Below are positions 1-12,212 of a DNA stretch of 64,000 nucleotides, one piece after another. The notes below the pieces were generated by a model. It worked only from the letters and a program-made list of their open reading frames with translations, had not been told where the DNA came from and made no database searches. The position numbers and the translations under genes are program-made. How positions within the stretch are numbered: the first letter of the stretch is position 1; each line of letters opens with the position of its first letter. Source of the stretch: Silene latifolia (taxonomy: Eukaryota > Streptophyta > Magnoliopsida > Caryophyllales > Caryophyllaceae); assembly GCF_048544455.1 (NCBI RefSeq), contig NC_133535.1, positions 82,150,120 through 82,214,119 on the forward strand. Direction: 5' to 3'.

Positions 1-969
1 CTTAGAAACATCAATTTCAATCAAGACTCTTGCAAAAGAGAGCTTGGCTTTAGTAGTAGTGGCAGGATCAACAAACAAAGGCCTACCCAATTTACTTGCA
101 ATCTTGCTTAGCACAACATCTGACCATAGAAATGGATCAAGACCCGGAAATAAAACCCAAACTGGTACTTTAGAAACTTTCTCCATTTCACAAGAGAACA
201 TAGAAGACCAGTGCTTAAGAACAAGAGAATTACCCCCAATTTTCCATGGTCCATGCTTAAGAACAGCATTCATTTCTTCAGAACTAGAAAAACGAAATGA
301 GAACCAACCCTTCCTAAAATATTGTACTACAGGTTTAGCAAATTTCCCCCAATATTTCAAAACAAACCCTTGAACCACAGCAACAGAAGGTTTAGAACCC
401 ACTATATGCCCCATCAAAGTATTTTCCCACAATTTCAATTCAGCAGCAAAGTCGTTTTCCTCTAAATCAATGGTCTCTGAATTCATTATATTTTCACAAA
501 AAAACAAATCCATACTCTGTTGCTTCGTATTATTAACAATGGAAGCCCAATTTTTAGGTTTATCAGAAACATTATTCACAGTAACTGATTCCTTAGGAAT
601 GACATCATTATCAGTATTATTAAGAACAGATGGAGAAACAGTAGTATTCACAGCTGTATCAGATTTTTCCAAAGGAATTATTACTTCAGTGGCATCCATT
701 TTTTGAGAAGAATCACTAGATTGCGTAACTACAGTATTATGAACAGTAGAAGAAACAGTATGTTGTAACGGAGATGACGAAGCTATACCAGCAACAGCAA
801 TGGCGGAGGCAATTAGATCATTCACCGTCCCCGGATTTCGCGGCTGGGTAAAAGAATCCTCCTCCAAAAGGCCACCATTTTCCACAATTGAACCATCAAT
901 AGAGTCCTTAGCTACCGGCGAAGCCATTGCCGACTTTGCCTTAGCAATCCGAGCTCTAGTACGAGCCAT
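1..969 (-). CDS. DUF4283-domain protein, 5' part (probable L1-type LINE ORF1)
   Basis: An open frame of 323 codons reads on the minus strand from the ATG at 969 to the window edge without a stop. The first ~180 residues are low-complexity, rich in Ser, Thr, Val and Asn. From about residue 180 comes a DUF4283-like domain with its usual pattern: ELKLWENTLMGHIVG, then KYWGKFAKPVVQYF, a PWKIGGNSLVLKHW segment, and VPVWVLFPGLDPFLWS. In plants this domain is typical of ORF1 proteins of L1-type LINEs and of related retroelement-derived proteins, where it sits before a CCHC zinc knuckle; the knuckle would lie beyond the left edge. The start is the first Met of the open frame. No frame damage is visible, so the copy may be fairly young. 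Alternatives are a domesticated DUF4283 gene or another retroelement class. The domain call is firm, the LINE assignment is inferred. Confidence 0.75.
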   Translation of the reverse strand, partial: MARTRARIAKAKSAMASPVAKDSIDGSIVENGGLLEEDSFTQPRNPGTVNDLIASAIAVAGIASSSPLQHTVSSTVHNTVVTQSSDSSQKMDATEVIIPLEKSDTAVNTTVSPSVLNNTDNDVIPKESVTVNNVSDKPKNWASIVNNTKQQSMDLFFCENIMNSETIDLEENDFAAELKLWENTLMGHIVGSKPSVAVVQGFVLKYWGKFAKPVVQYFRKGWFSFRFSSSEEMNAVLKHGPWKIGGNSLVLKHWSSMFSCEMEKVSKVPVWVLFPGLDPFLWSDVVLSKIASKLGRPLFVDPATTTKAKLSFARVLIEIDVSK

Positions 970-3558
970 GAGGAAAGAAGAATTAATGGAGGAAAGAAGA
1001 AAAATCAGTTTTCATGGAATGTCGGTTAAAAAGTTTGTTAAAAAGGTTGTTGAAAAAAGAGAGAAAAAGTTTTTAGAGAGAGAAAAAAGTCATATAAAGC
1101 TTTTATCATGCTATAAAACAGTGGAATATTAACTTTGCAAACTACTCTTATTTTTCTACGGTCCTCATTGTCTTTGTCCTTTTACTGATTGTTGTCTTGT
1201 TGTGTTAATTACTGTCGGTCCCCTTTCTGTTTTTGTTCCCTGCTTTTTTTTACGGTGTTTAGATTGTCTCTGGATTTCGAGGGCACTTGGTTTTGTCATG
1301 GTGGTTATTCAGTTCACTCAACATTGATGGCTTTTAGTATTCTAGTACTTGATATATTGTTTTTAGTGTTGTTTTGGTGCGTTCGAAGAACCTTGGTCCT
1401 ATTTTTATCCGGCAAAGAAACAAAATGTTGGACACTTGGACATCTAATTCTATTCCTTATTACCTAACGTCTTCTAATGAAAAAAGAAATGTAAAATAAA
1501 GTAAATATGTAAAATATGTAAATGAATGGATGGTAATGATATTTTATAACTGGATTTTACATATTGCCTTTAGTCAATTACAGACGATATGAATAATGCG
1601 CAGAAAGCGCTATGTTAAAATACAACTTATGTTTATCTTACTAATTAGGCTAAATTAAAAGTTTATTTTCTTAAATGCAATGGAGTTTGTTAAACTTTTA
1701 ACAAATAATACATTTACAATTCTTGTCGATTCGTCGGTCTTGCAACATCGTCCTTGTAAATTCAATTGATTTCCAACGTATTGGGAAAAATATTATTGAA
1801 ATGATTTTTGTATAACGAAAAACCTAAGTGATATACTTAAACTATTAGCACGGAGTTGATGACATGTGACTTATACAAATAAAATTTTAGACTAAATACC
1901 CATTCAATAATTTTAAAAATAAATTTTATGTGAGCAATTTTTGAAAGGATACGCGAGAAAATGTATTTGTTAAACAATGGACATCATTCTAGTTTCATTT
2001 CTATATCTCTTGCCAATTAGAGTCATCTCTATATCTTTTGTTGGTGGTGAACTTTTATGTGAGGAGCTTTAACGCCTATCCCAATGAATTTGTATTATTA
2101 TACTTCTTCCATTTTTTTAATTAACACCTCATTTGCTTGTGTGCAATAATTTATAAATATTATAAAAAGACAATCAAAAGTACCATATTTCACCATCCCC
2201 ATATTTAAGTTCATTTTATCAAGCCACATTACCATCTATATTATAATAAAAAAAAAAGGAAAATAGTTAAATAAACCTATTGCATTAAACACACATTAGA
2301 GCACAACAAACATTAAAAATTTGGCTTTTTAGAGTAAAGTAAACTAATTGTACCAAAAAAACGGTAAACTGTAAACAAAACAAAACAATAACAAATTACC
2401 AAATTAAATACTAGATTTTAAATTTTGTGGTTTTATTGTTAGAATAAGTAATACGACAAATAGAAATCACATTACACCACTATCCTATTTATTAAAAGAA
2501 CAACCACAGAGCTGTTGTGTCAGCATGTGGTTGAAAGTCAACTTTTCAAACAACAGTTACTTTTACTGAATTTAAGGAGCACGTACATCTATCTAATTAA
2601 TTTGTCAAGGAATATGAAGTATACATAACATGAAATCATGAATGATCTGATTTTGTCACTAATTAATTTGATCATAAAAATTAATAACAAATATGAAATA
2701 AAAATAAAAGTTGAGAAAAAAATGACTTTAAAGAATAAAAAAAGATAAAAGTTCTCTCAAAAAATCATGGATGATATTTTTAATTAAAAAGAGCTTATGA
2801 TTAAAGTTGAAAAAAATGTTTTTTTGAAAAAAGAAAACTCAAAATAATTAAAAAAAACAATGTGCTAAAACTGGGAAAAAAAATTACCTGAGAAAATAAC
2901 TTAACTTATCATTAGAAAATAATAAAGGCAATAAATTAAGGGATTTCATAGAAACATAAAACTGGGGTAAAAAAAGTGTTTAGGGAAGATTCACATATAC
3001 AATAATTTTATTTGGACATGTCGATTATCAATCTACACTTCATACATGAACCTCAATAGTTTGCTGAGACTTGAGAGAGCACGAAGGAGGAGATATAGAG
3101 AGGTGAGATTGAGGGGATAGTGTATAATTAGAGATGTGTTTACATGGGGTGAGATTTACATGGCATGTGGACGATTACAGTGATAGACAAAGGAATAGTA
3201 AGGCATTAAGCTGCGTTAAACATGTATATTTAGGGTTATGGACTTATGGTGGGGGTGTAGTTTATAATTGAGTTTAATTTTATATATGGAGTGATGGTAT
3301 ATTGGTAGGGCTTTTTAGTGAATAAGAATGGGCTAATTTGGTAGATCAAATTAAGGTCCATTTTAGATGGGTATGTACGTGAGTTAATTTCTTCAAAAAA
3401 AAGTAAACTTCTCATGACCCTAAATGACCCAAACGACCCAAAACGACCCGTTCCAAAATGAGCCGATTCGAAGTGACCCTACCCAAAAGTGACTGATAAA
3501 TTGTTGACCCGATCGAAGTGATATGACCCGAATGATCCAATTGTCAGGTCTAACCCAA
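970..3558. other. Non-coding stretch, no gene recognised
   Basis: Just upstream of the DUF4283 start the DNA is purine-rich, then T-rich to about 1470, which could be a LINE leader. Beyond that it is AT-rich with many A-runs and only short chance frames. A sequence near 2480 (cctatttattaaaag) resembles a Helitron 5' end but is too weak to call. Confidence 0.4.
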
Positions 3559-4074
3559 CGTAGATCTGATAAACGGGCCGTGCGGTTCAGGGTTAGAATA
3601 CAGCACGGGTCGAGTTACACGGGTCTTTGGTCGGATTAAGGTCAGAATACGGGTCAAAAAAAATTATTAGCGTCTTTTATTTTACCATTTTTCATTTGGA
3701 AAACATATTTTTTTAAAATAAGTCATATTTAATATTAATAATATAATCATATGTATTACTTATCATACTTATTTTAACACATTTATAAAATAATATTATT
3801 TTATTATTTAATGATATAAAAGTTATTTAAAATTGATTTTTTAATTAATTTTGCAATTTTAAATATTAAAGTAATTATTTTTTATTTTTTATTTCAAATA
3901 TAATATAAAATAAATTAATATTTTAATAAGATTCTTGATTTATCATTGACCCATTGGGTCGAACGGGTTGTGTCGGGTTTTGACCATAAAATAAGGAGTC
4001 ATTTTGGGTCACGGTCAAATTTTTACGGGCCTTTGGCCTTCAAAACCCAGGTTGGATCGGATTTTGACAGGTCT
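3559..4074. mobile_element. Degenerate non-autonomous hAT-like element
   Basis: The ends are imperfect inverted repeats: AGATCTGATAAACGGG on the left, and AGACCTGTCAAAATCCG when the right end is read on the other strand. Subterminal DNA is full of GGGTC/GACCC words in both orientations, while the middle is AT-rich. A partial flanking repeat (cccaac) could be the remains of an 8-bp duplication. No coding capacity. Short inverted ends plus many subterminal motifs is the usual look of plant hAT derivatives. Confidence 0.4.
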
Positions 4075-4983
4075 AGCCCAACTTTATATCTTCAAATTAT
4101 TTCAAGCTAAGACATACTCAGTGTTCCATATATAACAGTTAGACTTGGTCGAGCCAATTGCAAATGCTTATTTGTTAGGCCCAACTCTATTCTTAAGTTG
4201 GCTAAGGCAAGCATACGAATCTAGATGGGTTTTGGGCTTAAAACAACTATGATAATTAAAGCAACGAAATTTACATTAAAATGCACAGTCTTGCCTAATA
4301 AAATAATTATTTGGCCGTATTTATCAATGTCTTCGTTAGCTATGAGTATGCATTGTGTTTCAAAGCGCAAGTGTTTTAACCTTTTCAAATTAACAGTGCG
4401 TAGTCGCCATTGAAGAAATATACGACCATTTGTTTGACTACCTATTGAGAACACACACAACCTTTTCAGTATAATGTGCTAAAAAGTTTCCTCTAAATTT
4501 TGATAAAAATAATTTTTAGTGGCTCGATATTTTGCAATAACATAAAAAAAAAATGTAAAAGGCAATCTCTACCGCATGTTGGTCTTTATCTTACAAGAAT
4601 AGTGTTTAATTGCTTACACATATTCAACTCTATTGTGTTTATTATAGGCCACAAGTAAAAATGGGTTGAAAGCTCTGATTTTTTACAATGAAAAATGCAT
4701 TTCTAATAAAACAAATAATAACATGTAAAGAAATTTTTAAGGTTTCTCAGTACCATTTTTTTACGATTGTAGTATAATGTGACGTGATTATGTTTTTTTC
4801 AAATTTATTTATGTTCATTATATTTTGATATATTTTGGATATAAATCATGTTAATATTACTATATTTTTAGTACGTCAATCATTAAATCATATACTCTGT
4901 ACTAATAAAAAAAACTTAAATATAACTCTAATCAAAACTCAGTCATTATTTTTTACATTCTTAACAACACTTAAAATTACAAT

Positions 4984-5013
4984 CCCGTGCAATTTGCACG
5001 GGTTTAAGACTAG
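4984..5013 (+). mobile_element. Helitron-type 3' terminus
   Basis: CCCGTGCAATTTGCACGGG is a perfect 8-bp stem hairpin. It is followed 7 bp later by CTAG and then T, the hairpin-plus-CTRR ending of plant Helitrons, which insert between A and T. The matching 5' end was not found with confidence. Confidence 0.55.
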
Positions 5014-6408
5014 TATACCCTTCAATTAAAATTAGTTGGACACATAAAAAAAAGTTTGAATAACGAGGTCTTTAACATATTTTTTCATATCTTTAAATAT
5101 TTTAATAGCGTAGCAAAATTAATATTGTATATCGTATTATCGTACTACATGGATAATATAGAGTCTTTCATGTAAAAATTTTTCTAAAGTCACGTTATTC
5201 AATAATATAAATAAAATGCACTGCGATGACAAAAAAACAACAAATTAAAGCAAAACCAATCGCGGTGTCACAAGTGGGAAACAAACAGAAGTAATAAAAG
5301 AAATCAACAAAAAAAAAAATTATTGCGGTGAAAAAGTAAATGGATAAAAATATAAAAAATAAAACACATCGATCATTACATAAAGGTTTCTTTTTTTTAA
5401 AAAAAAACGTATACCATACCACTAACCTGTCATGCACCTCCTAGCGACATTGTCTTTTTTATGCTGAGTTTTCTACAACCACCGCGAACGAAATGAACCT
5501 TTAATAAACAAATAAATAATAAAATAAAGGGCAAATAAAAACAGCTATTTGATCATAGTTTTGAATAAACAAATCAAAAACATATTGTACTGTCAATTAT
5601 ATGAATCTATAATTAAAAAAAAAAATCCTAGCATATTATGATGCTTTCTCATCACCATATAAAATTAATGAACTAACCATTCCACATTATACATAAATTA
5701 ACTAATTAAATTCCTTACAAAAATGTCATTATTTCTATATTAACCTAATTGTGTATATTAAATATTTCATGAGTTAAAAAAATTCAAAGAGTGATGTAAA
5801 TTATACAAACCACATCTAAGTTTCATATTTTATTATTAAAATTGACATTTTAATTGAAATTTCATAAACAAGCATGTTAATAAATCGATTTAGGTTTTTC
5901 GTAATTTTCTTACTAACTGATTTCACATGATGAAATTTTGGTTGAAAACGTTATATATTTTTCTTTTGCTAATTGTTAAACTTAATTTTTCAAAAATGTA
6001 CCACTTAAAAATTACACATTCATTTATTTATTTAAAATTTATATAAATAAGTACGAAAAATTTCAAAAATTTTAGGTGCAAACACACATACAAAAAAATC
6101 CTAAATTAATACAAACTTTTTATTTTCCAAAATCATACTACTTAAAAATTACGCATTTACTTATTTATTCAAAATTTATACAAATAAGTACAAAAAAATT
6201 CAAAATATTAGTTGCAAAAAAAAACTAAATTATTACGAACTTTTTATTTTCCGCTCATAAATTTGATATGATATGTTACGACGACATAGATAAACTTTTT
6301 AAATGACTTATGTAAATTGGCTAAGGGGATCAAATCGTTTTTTAATCTTATGATTAACAATTCAAAGAGATTATTTTAAAGAAATTTAGACAATTAAATA
6401 AGAAACAA

Positions 6409-6437
6409 CCCGTGCGTTGTACGGGTATCAAAACTAG
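6409..6437 (+). mobile_element. Helitron-type 3' terminus
   Basis: CCCGTGCGTTGTACGGG (stem CCCGT/ACGGG) followed 8 bp later by CTAG|T. Same design as the ends near 5.0, 28.0 and 31.2 kb, so the same broad family. Confidence 0.5.
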
Positions 6438-6603
6438 TTAAGATTAAGAAAAGATAAAAACCAATTGAAAATAAAAGGAAAATAAAAGGAAAAAGTTTGC
6501 AATTGGTGGAGTAATGTGAGAATTTTACCCTTAAACGATGACATTATTTTGTAATTTTTAAAAAAAGTTATAAGAAATATTTAATAAAAAGTACGTCCCA
6601 AAG

Positions 6604-6774
6604 TAGAAATCTAAAACCCTTATAAATGTGAGAACTTTGGAAAACATTTTCATTGAACAGTAGAGCAGTGAATAACGTGCGCGGCATGTGCTCTACAGTG
6701 GCCATTTTGTTTCATTTTCTACAATCTACTTCGTTCCTCTACTGCTACCTTATTCCTCCATTTTCCATCTCCCC

Positions 6775-6815
<41 letters not shown>

Positions 6816-6830
6816 TCTTCTAATTATCAG
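6604..6830 (+). promoter_or_regulatory. Possible promoter and first non-coding exon (duplicated near 18.9 kb)
   Basis: A block of about 90 bp around aacccttataaatg ... ggaaaa ... gaacagtagagcagtgaa is clearly similar to 18893-18985. Both copies have a TATA-like word at the same place and are followed by a pyrimidine-rich stretch, here a C-run and (TC)n. A splice-donor-like CAG|GTATAC follows at 6830. This is how a plant promoter plus 5' UTR exon can look, but no protein begins here, and a duplicated repeat is an equally fair reading. Confidence 0.35.
6771..6813. repeat. C-run followed by (TC)n microsatellite
   Basis: About 15 C followed by 14 TC units, a pyrimidine tract of the kind common in plant 5' UTRs. 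Confidence 0.9.
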
Positions 6831-7097
6831 GTATACATCAATTTCTTATTTTGTTTATTTAATTCTTCAAGTTCTATTGTCTTATTTTGTTTATTTGATT
6901 TGATTCTTCAAGTTCTATAAGGGTTTTAGATAAGTTACGTCTCGATTCATTCTGATTTCATTTTTTGATTTCTGTTGTTTTGAAGTTTTGGACTTTAATT
7001 TGCGGCCTTATGTTGTAATTTTGTCAGTTGATTGCAATTAATTGATTGCTTAACTTCATCTATTGATGATTTTGCTGTCTTTGCGATTTTGTCGATT

Positions 7098-7102
7098 GTA
7101 CC
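7098..7102. repeat. Copia target site duplication, left
   Basis: GTACC directly before the TG of the left LTR; repeated exactly after the right LTR. Confidence 0.9.
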
Positions 7103-8158
7103 TGTGGGGTAATATCCGTATAATACCCTTAAATTATAGGACTATAACGCAAATTTTATATGTAATTATTGTCATAAAACGAAAATGCAATAGAAACGAT
7201 AAAGGTAAGAATTAACCTCGGGTCCTTTGAGATGCGGCCTAAGAACAGAAATCAACAGAGATTTCCTTCTAATCGTTGCACCCAAGACCGTCTGAGACTA
7301 TGCCCTTGTGCTAGAATGTATTCTCTAATTGCCTTGCAATATTGAGAGAATAGTTGTGTGAGTTTTTGCTAGATGTGAGATCTAGGTTTTTCAGAGGAAA
7401 ATACTCTTCAAAACCCTAATTTTCTTTTGCAAATGAATTAGGTTAACAAGAAGGAGAAGCTCTCCTTTTTGTTCTTTTCATTCGGCCAAACCGAGCCCTT
7501 CATGGGAAAGTGGGCTTCCACTTCCTCTTAATTTTAACTCGTGGTCCGGCTCGTAAAATGCTAAATGTATATGACACGGTTTTATTATAAATCGTCATCG
7601 GTTATCGGCTATTAAAATATCAACTAATAACACGGATTAGCTGAAATATTAATACATGTCCGACACAGACAATATTGTATAATTAATTCAATATACATTA
7701 ATTAAATATAATCGTTTATATTTAATTTACGAATTAACTGTTTAATTCGCCTTAGCCAATTTTATTTAATCCGTATTAAATAAAATATCTCAACATCGCA
7801 TTTTGACTAATTATTAGTCAATAACTCCGACTAACTGCTTAGTCAATTTTGGCATCAACATGACTGTATTTTCATACCGTCACATCTCTCAAACGTATCC
7901 TATAGGTGTGACTTTTAGGGACCAGTTGATCACCGCCATCTGTATGACAATAACGTCAAACTTATCTAGCAAGCCAACCGTTATTGATAAACGTGGACCA
8001 ACCGATTATAATACAAAAGTATACCCTTTGATCCTTTTAGAGATTTAAATGTTATTGCACTAACTGTAGAGGACACCACCCCAACAAGCTCCCACTTGTC
8101 CGTACAAGTGTATGTGCAATGACGTTATCCGCACTAACTGGAGGACACAACTCCAACA
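7103..8158 (-). repeat. Copia LTR (3' LTR in element orientation)
   Basis: Starts TGTGGGGTAAT and ends CTCCAACA, giving TG...CA boundaries. 1056 bp, nearly identical to 14889-15945. The differences cluster in the last ~180 bp: one C/T, two adjacent substitutions and one inserted base. Confidence 0.95.
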
Positions 8159-8171
8159 AACTCCCACTTGT
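8159..8171 (-). other. Copia polypurine tract
   Basis: On the minus strand the bases directly before the LTR read aagtgggagtt, the purine-rich primer for plus-strand DNA synthesis. Confidence 0.7.
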
Positions 8172-8944
8172 CCGTACAAGTGTATGTGCGATAACCGATT
8201 CTCATATTCATTTAAAATTTCTCTCACTCAATGTAAAACAATTTGCAGATCCGGATCCGCAAAGGTCGTATTTTACAATCGATCTGTATGTAGAGTGGTT
8301 TCCCCGACTAGAGAGTAACTCAACTGATAAAACGAATTCGTATTCGAGCATGGCCATGCATTTCGATTCTGACTCCTCGAGTGGCCCCGAGAAATATCGA
8401 GTACCTGATAAAGGCTGAATATTTCCTTCAACTCGACTCCTTCCGAACTAAGCACAGCATGAAATGACCCAGAAAAAATCTACTTGGCCCCCTGTTACGG
8501 ATGACCGTGAGAAAGAAACCAAAGTCACCCAAAATCTGCCTTAATCTCAAGAGACAGTCGATAGTCAAAAGAATCGACTTTTAGGATCACCATGGAGGTC
8601 CTATCCACGACCGGGTACCGAATGTTATAAAACATTTAGGACTCCACGTCGATGTCACAATTGTGTCCTACGAAATATCCGTATAAATCGCCTCTGTGAT
8701 TGGTCAGTCAACCTTTTGACTTATGGCTCGTTGAACCCACCATCAACCAACGTCACAAAATAATTACCTTGAGTTATCAGCTCACGTGGGCAATTAAGGA
8801 CCAAAAAATATAATGTTTGTTCAGTTCACTTTGTGGTGTTCAAAATTGTCGTACAAAACCACATGAAAAACAAAATATATAAATATCAAAACGATGATGT
8901 CGTATAGAGTACATAAGAGAATGAATCTAATCCATAAAAGAGTA
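8172..8944 (-). other. Copia region between pol and 3' LTR
   Basis: Non-coding internal DNA. It opens with a repeat of the LTR words cccacttgtccgtacaagtg and gcgataacc, so LTR-derived sequence extends slightly into the interior. No gene seen. Confidence 0.6.
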
Positions 8945-9511
8945 CTACAACTTAGGAACACTTTTAATTCCCATGGAATTAACATGCCCTTCATGCTTAT
9001 TTTGTCGTAATGGTTTAGTGAGAGGATCTGCTATGTTATCATCTCAGAGCAATCTTTTCTATCACTACTTCCTTTTGCTCCACGTAATCTCGGATTAGAT
9101 GAGCTTTCCGTTGTACATGTCTAGACTTGTTGCTAGACTTTGGCTCCTTAGCTTGGAAGATGGCACCTCTATTGTCGCAATAGATGGTGATCGGGTCATT
9201 CGAACTAGGCACTACAGATAGTCCTTGTAAGAATTGACGCATCCATATCGCTTCCTTTGCGGCTTTCGACGCGGCATAGTACTCGGACTCGGTCGTAGAA
9301 TCTGCTTTGTAACACTTTGTTTGGAACTCTTCCAGCTGACCGCAGCGCCATTAAGAGTAAAAACGAATCCAGACTGAGATTTTGAGTCATCTCGATCCGT
9401 TTGGAAGCTAGCATCTGCGTAACCGGTTGCGCATAGCTTTTGATCGCCTCCATAAGTCAATGCCCAATATTTAGTCCTCCGTAGGTACTTAATAATGTTC
9501 TTGACAGCCAT
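8945..9511 (-). pseudogene. Copia RNase H, frameshifted
   Basis: The upstream part reads as the usual Copia RNase H start: YLRRTKYWALTYGG, GYADASFQTDRDD, SQSGFVFTLNGAAVSWKSSKQ. A frameshift near 9320 moves the reading into DSTTESEYYAASKAAKEAIW, then a Met-initiated stretch with ITIYCDNRGAIFQAKEP. A further stop and shift precede ADPLTKPLRQNKHEGH and the true terminator. ADAS, TESEY and CDN are the catalytic acidic motifs and are all still recognisable, but no single frame joins them. Confidence 0.85.
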
Positions 9512-10912
9512 TCAATGTGATTCACCTGGATGCTGTTGGAATCGACTTGTCATACTCAATGCATATGCCACGTCCTGACGTGTGCATATCATGGCATACA
9601 TGATTGATCCTATAGCCGAGGCATAAGGAATCCGTGTCATGCGCTCTTTCTCTTCCGGTGTCTCTGGTGCCTGAGACTTGCTCAAATGCACCCCTGGAGT
9701 CATAGGAAGAAACCCTTTTTTGGAGTTAGTCATGCTGAATCTCTCTAGGATCTTGTCTATGTAAGACTCCTGACTGAGAGATAACATCCGACGTGATCTA
9801 TCTCGATAGATACGGATGCCCAGAATTCTTTGTGCCTCACCCAGATCTTTCATATGGAAATGGTTTTTCAACCATACTTTCACCGAAGTTAAGAGAGGTA
9901 TATCATTCCCAATCAGGAGTATGTCATCGACATACAATATTAGGAAGACAATCTTGCTCCCACTCGACTTGATATAAAGACATGGTTCCTCGACCGATCG
10001 AGTAAATCCATTTTCTTTAATCACTTGGTCGAAGCGATGATTCCAACTCCGAGATGCTTGCTTAAGTCCATAAATGGAACGCTTAAGCTTGCACACTTTC
10101 TTAGGATGTTCAGGATCGATGAAACCTTCGGGTTGTACCATGTACAACTCTTCCTCCAAATAACCGTTTAAGAAGGCGGTTTTCACATCCATCTGCCAAA
10201 TTTCATAGTCATGAAAAGCGGCGATCGCTAAGATAATCCGAATGGAACGCAACATGACTACGGGTGCAAAAATTTCATCGTAGTGCAAACCTGGCACTTG
10301 GGTGAAACCTTTAGCAACTAGTCGTGCTTTATAGATATCTTGTTAACCTTCCACAGAATGCTTTATCTTGTAAAGCCATTTGCATTGAAGGGGACGAACC
10401 TTAGCAGGTAAGTCAACAAGATCCCACACGTTGTTCTCATACATGGAGTCCATCTCGGATTGCATGGCCTCAAGCCATAGCTTTGAGTCGAATCTGGTCA
10501 TGGCACCTTTATAGGTTGCGGGTTCACTACTCGTTAAGAGTAGAATGTCATCTATGTCATGTTCCTCGACCATACCAATGTATCTGTCCGGAGGAATAGA
10601 GACTCTTCCCGACCTCCTAGGTTCCTCAGGAATATTCACCGCAGCCGGGATTGAAGGAATTGGTTCCTCCAATGGTTGCTCGGTATTTGGTTCTGGAATC
10701 TCCGACAGGTCGAAGGTTCTATCACTCTTTGCATTCTCGAGAAATTCCTTCTCTAAGAATGTCGCACTAACCGCAACAAAAACACGTTGTTCGGTTGGCG
10801 AATAGAAGTAATGACCAAGTGTTCCTTTAGGATAACCTATAAAGTATGTCTTGACCGATCGCGGGCCGAGCTTATCCTCGTGTCTCCACTTGACATAAGC
10901 CTCGCAGCCCAA
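9512..10912 (-). pseudogene. Copia reverse transcriptase and preceding linker, interrupted
   Basis: The 261-residue frame at 9512-10297 is a near-complete Copia RT: WQMDVKTAFLNGYLEEELYM, KRSIYGLKQASRSWNHRFD, and the catalytic LYVDDILLIGND. It ends at a stop just after a QHPGESH motif. Upstream, 10343-10912 carries the integrase-RT linker with YKGAMTRFDSKLWLEAMQSE and CKWLYKIKH, ending in a stop at 10343. In an intact polyprotein these would be one frame. The RT core itself looks undamaged. Confidence 0.9.
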
Positions 10913-12212
10913 ACCCGTATAAAGGACAAGTTAGGGACCGTTCCCTTCCATAGTTCATATGGAGTCTTGTCAACAGCTTTAGACGGATTTCGGTTAAGTA
11001 TTAGAGCAGCCGACAGAAGAGCATAACCCCATAATGAGTCAGGCAACACGGTGTGACTCATCATGGATCGAACCATATCAAGTAGTGTTCGATTTCTCCG
11101 TTCGGACACACCATTCAACTGAGGTGTTCCAGGTGGAGTTAACTGTAGGGCAATCCCACAGTCCTTAAGGTGTTGATCAAACTCGTGAGAAAGATACTCG
11201 CCACCACGGTCCGAGCGCATGTTTTTAATCTTTCTTCCCGTGAGGTTCTGTACCCGATTCGGTATTCCTTGAATTTCTCAAAGGATTCACTTTTGTGCTT
11301 CATTAAGTAGACATAGCCATATCTACTTAAATCATCCGTGAAAGTGATGAAATACCTATAGCCTTCTCGTGCGGTGATTGACATAGGCCCACATACATCC
11401 GTATGTATGAGTCCTAATAGGTCAGCAGCGCGCATTCCAACACCTTTGAAGGAAATTCGAGTCATATTACCGATGAGACATGATTCACACGTGCCAAATG
11501 ATTGAAAATCAAAGGCCGAGATAGCTCCATTCTTTATGAGCTGTTTTACGCGTTTCTCATTAATGTGTCCCATACGGCAGTGCCATAGATACGTTTGATC
11601 TTTGTCACCAACCTTTAACTTTTTATTCATTACGTGTAATATTTCGGTGGTCTGATCTAAAACATAAATTCCGTTCATGGAGACTGCCTTGCCATAAATC
11701 ATATCGTGTAATGAGAAAATGCAAGAATTATTCTCTATTACAAATGAAAAACCAAGTTTGTCAAGTGCAGAAACTGAAATAATATTTTTAGAAAGACTGG
11801 GTACATAATAGCAGTTATATAAAAATAACTCAAATCCGCTAGGAAGCTGGATCACGTATGTTCCCCTCGAGACGGCAGCCACTCGTGCTCCATTCCCGAC
11901 ACGCAGGTCCACCTCACCCTTTACGAGGGGTTCGATGTTTCGGAGCCCCTGCACATGATTACACAGATGAGAACCACAACCAATATCTAGTACCCAAGTT
12001 CCGTAACTTGCGTGGTTAATCTCAATCATATGAATAAAAGTAGAAGAGGAAGAAGACATACCAACAGGTTTAACGCGACCTGCTTTTATATCCTCATGAT
12101 AAACAGGGACATGTAAGCCTCCAATGCCCAGTCTTGTGGCAATGATGGCATTCCATGTTTTCGGTTTTGCTCTTTGTCGCGCCTGATGAGTTACTTGCCT
12201 CACCAGGCCCAC
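10837..12212 (-). pseudogene. Copia protease and integrase, altered active site and frameshift
   Basis: The protease site reads WVLDIGCGSHLC, where Copia enzymes normally have Asp-Thr-Gly or Asp-Ser-Gly; the Ile makes proteolysis doubtful. Integrase follows with its zinc region (HCRMGH ... CESC), the first Asp in HTDVCGP, then a frameshift near 11250. In the next frame (10837-11220) the second Asp (RSDRGGEY) and the Glu (GVSERRN) of the DDE triad appear, followed by another shift. The triad survives but is split between frames. Confidence 0.9.

Larger units (their letters stand above)
4075..6603. other. AT-rich stretch with Helitron-type ends, no gene
   Basis: Long A and T runs and short frames only. 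Two Helitron-type 3' termini (listed separately) are the only recognisable landmarks. The pieces 6010-6075 and 6125-6195 are similar (acttaaaaattac followed by ttcatttatttat or ttacttatttat), an old local duplication. Confidence 0.4.

Noticed and set aside
5195-5437. 80-aa Phe/Tyr-rich minus-strand frame
   Set aside because: Produced by A/T homopolymers; hydrophobicity follows from base composition.
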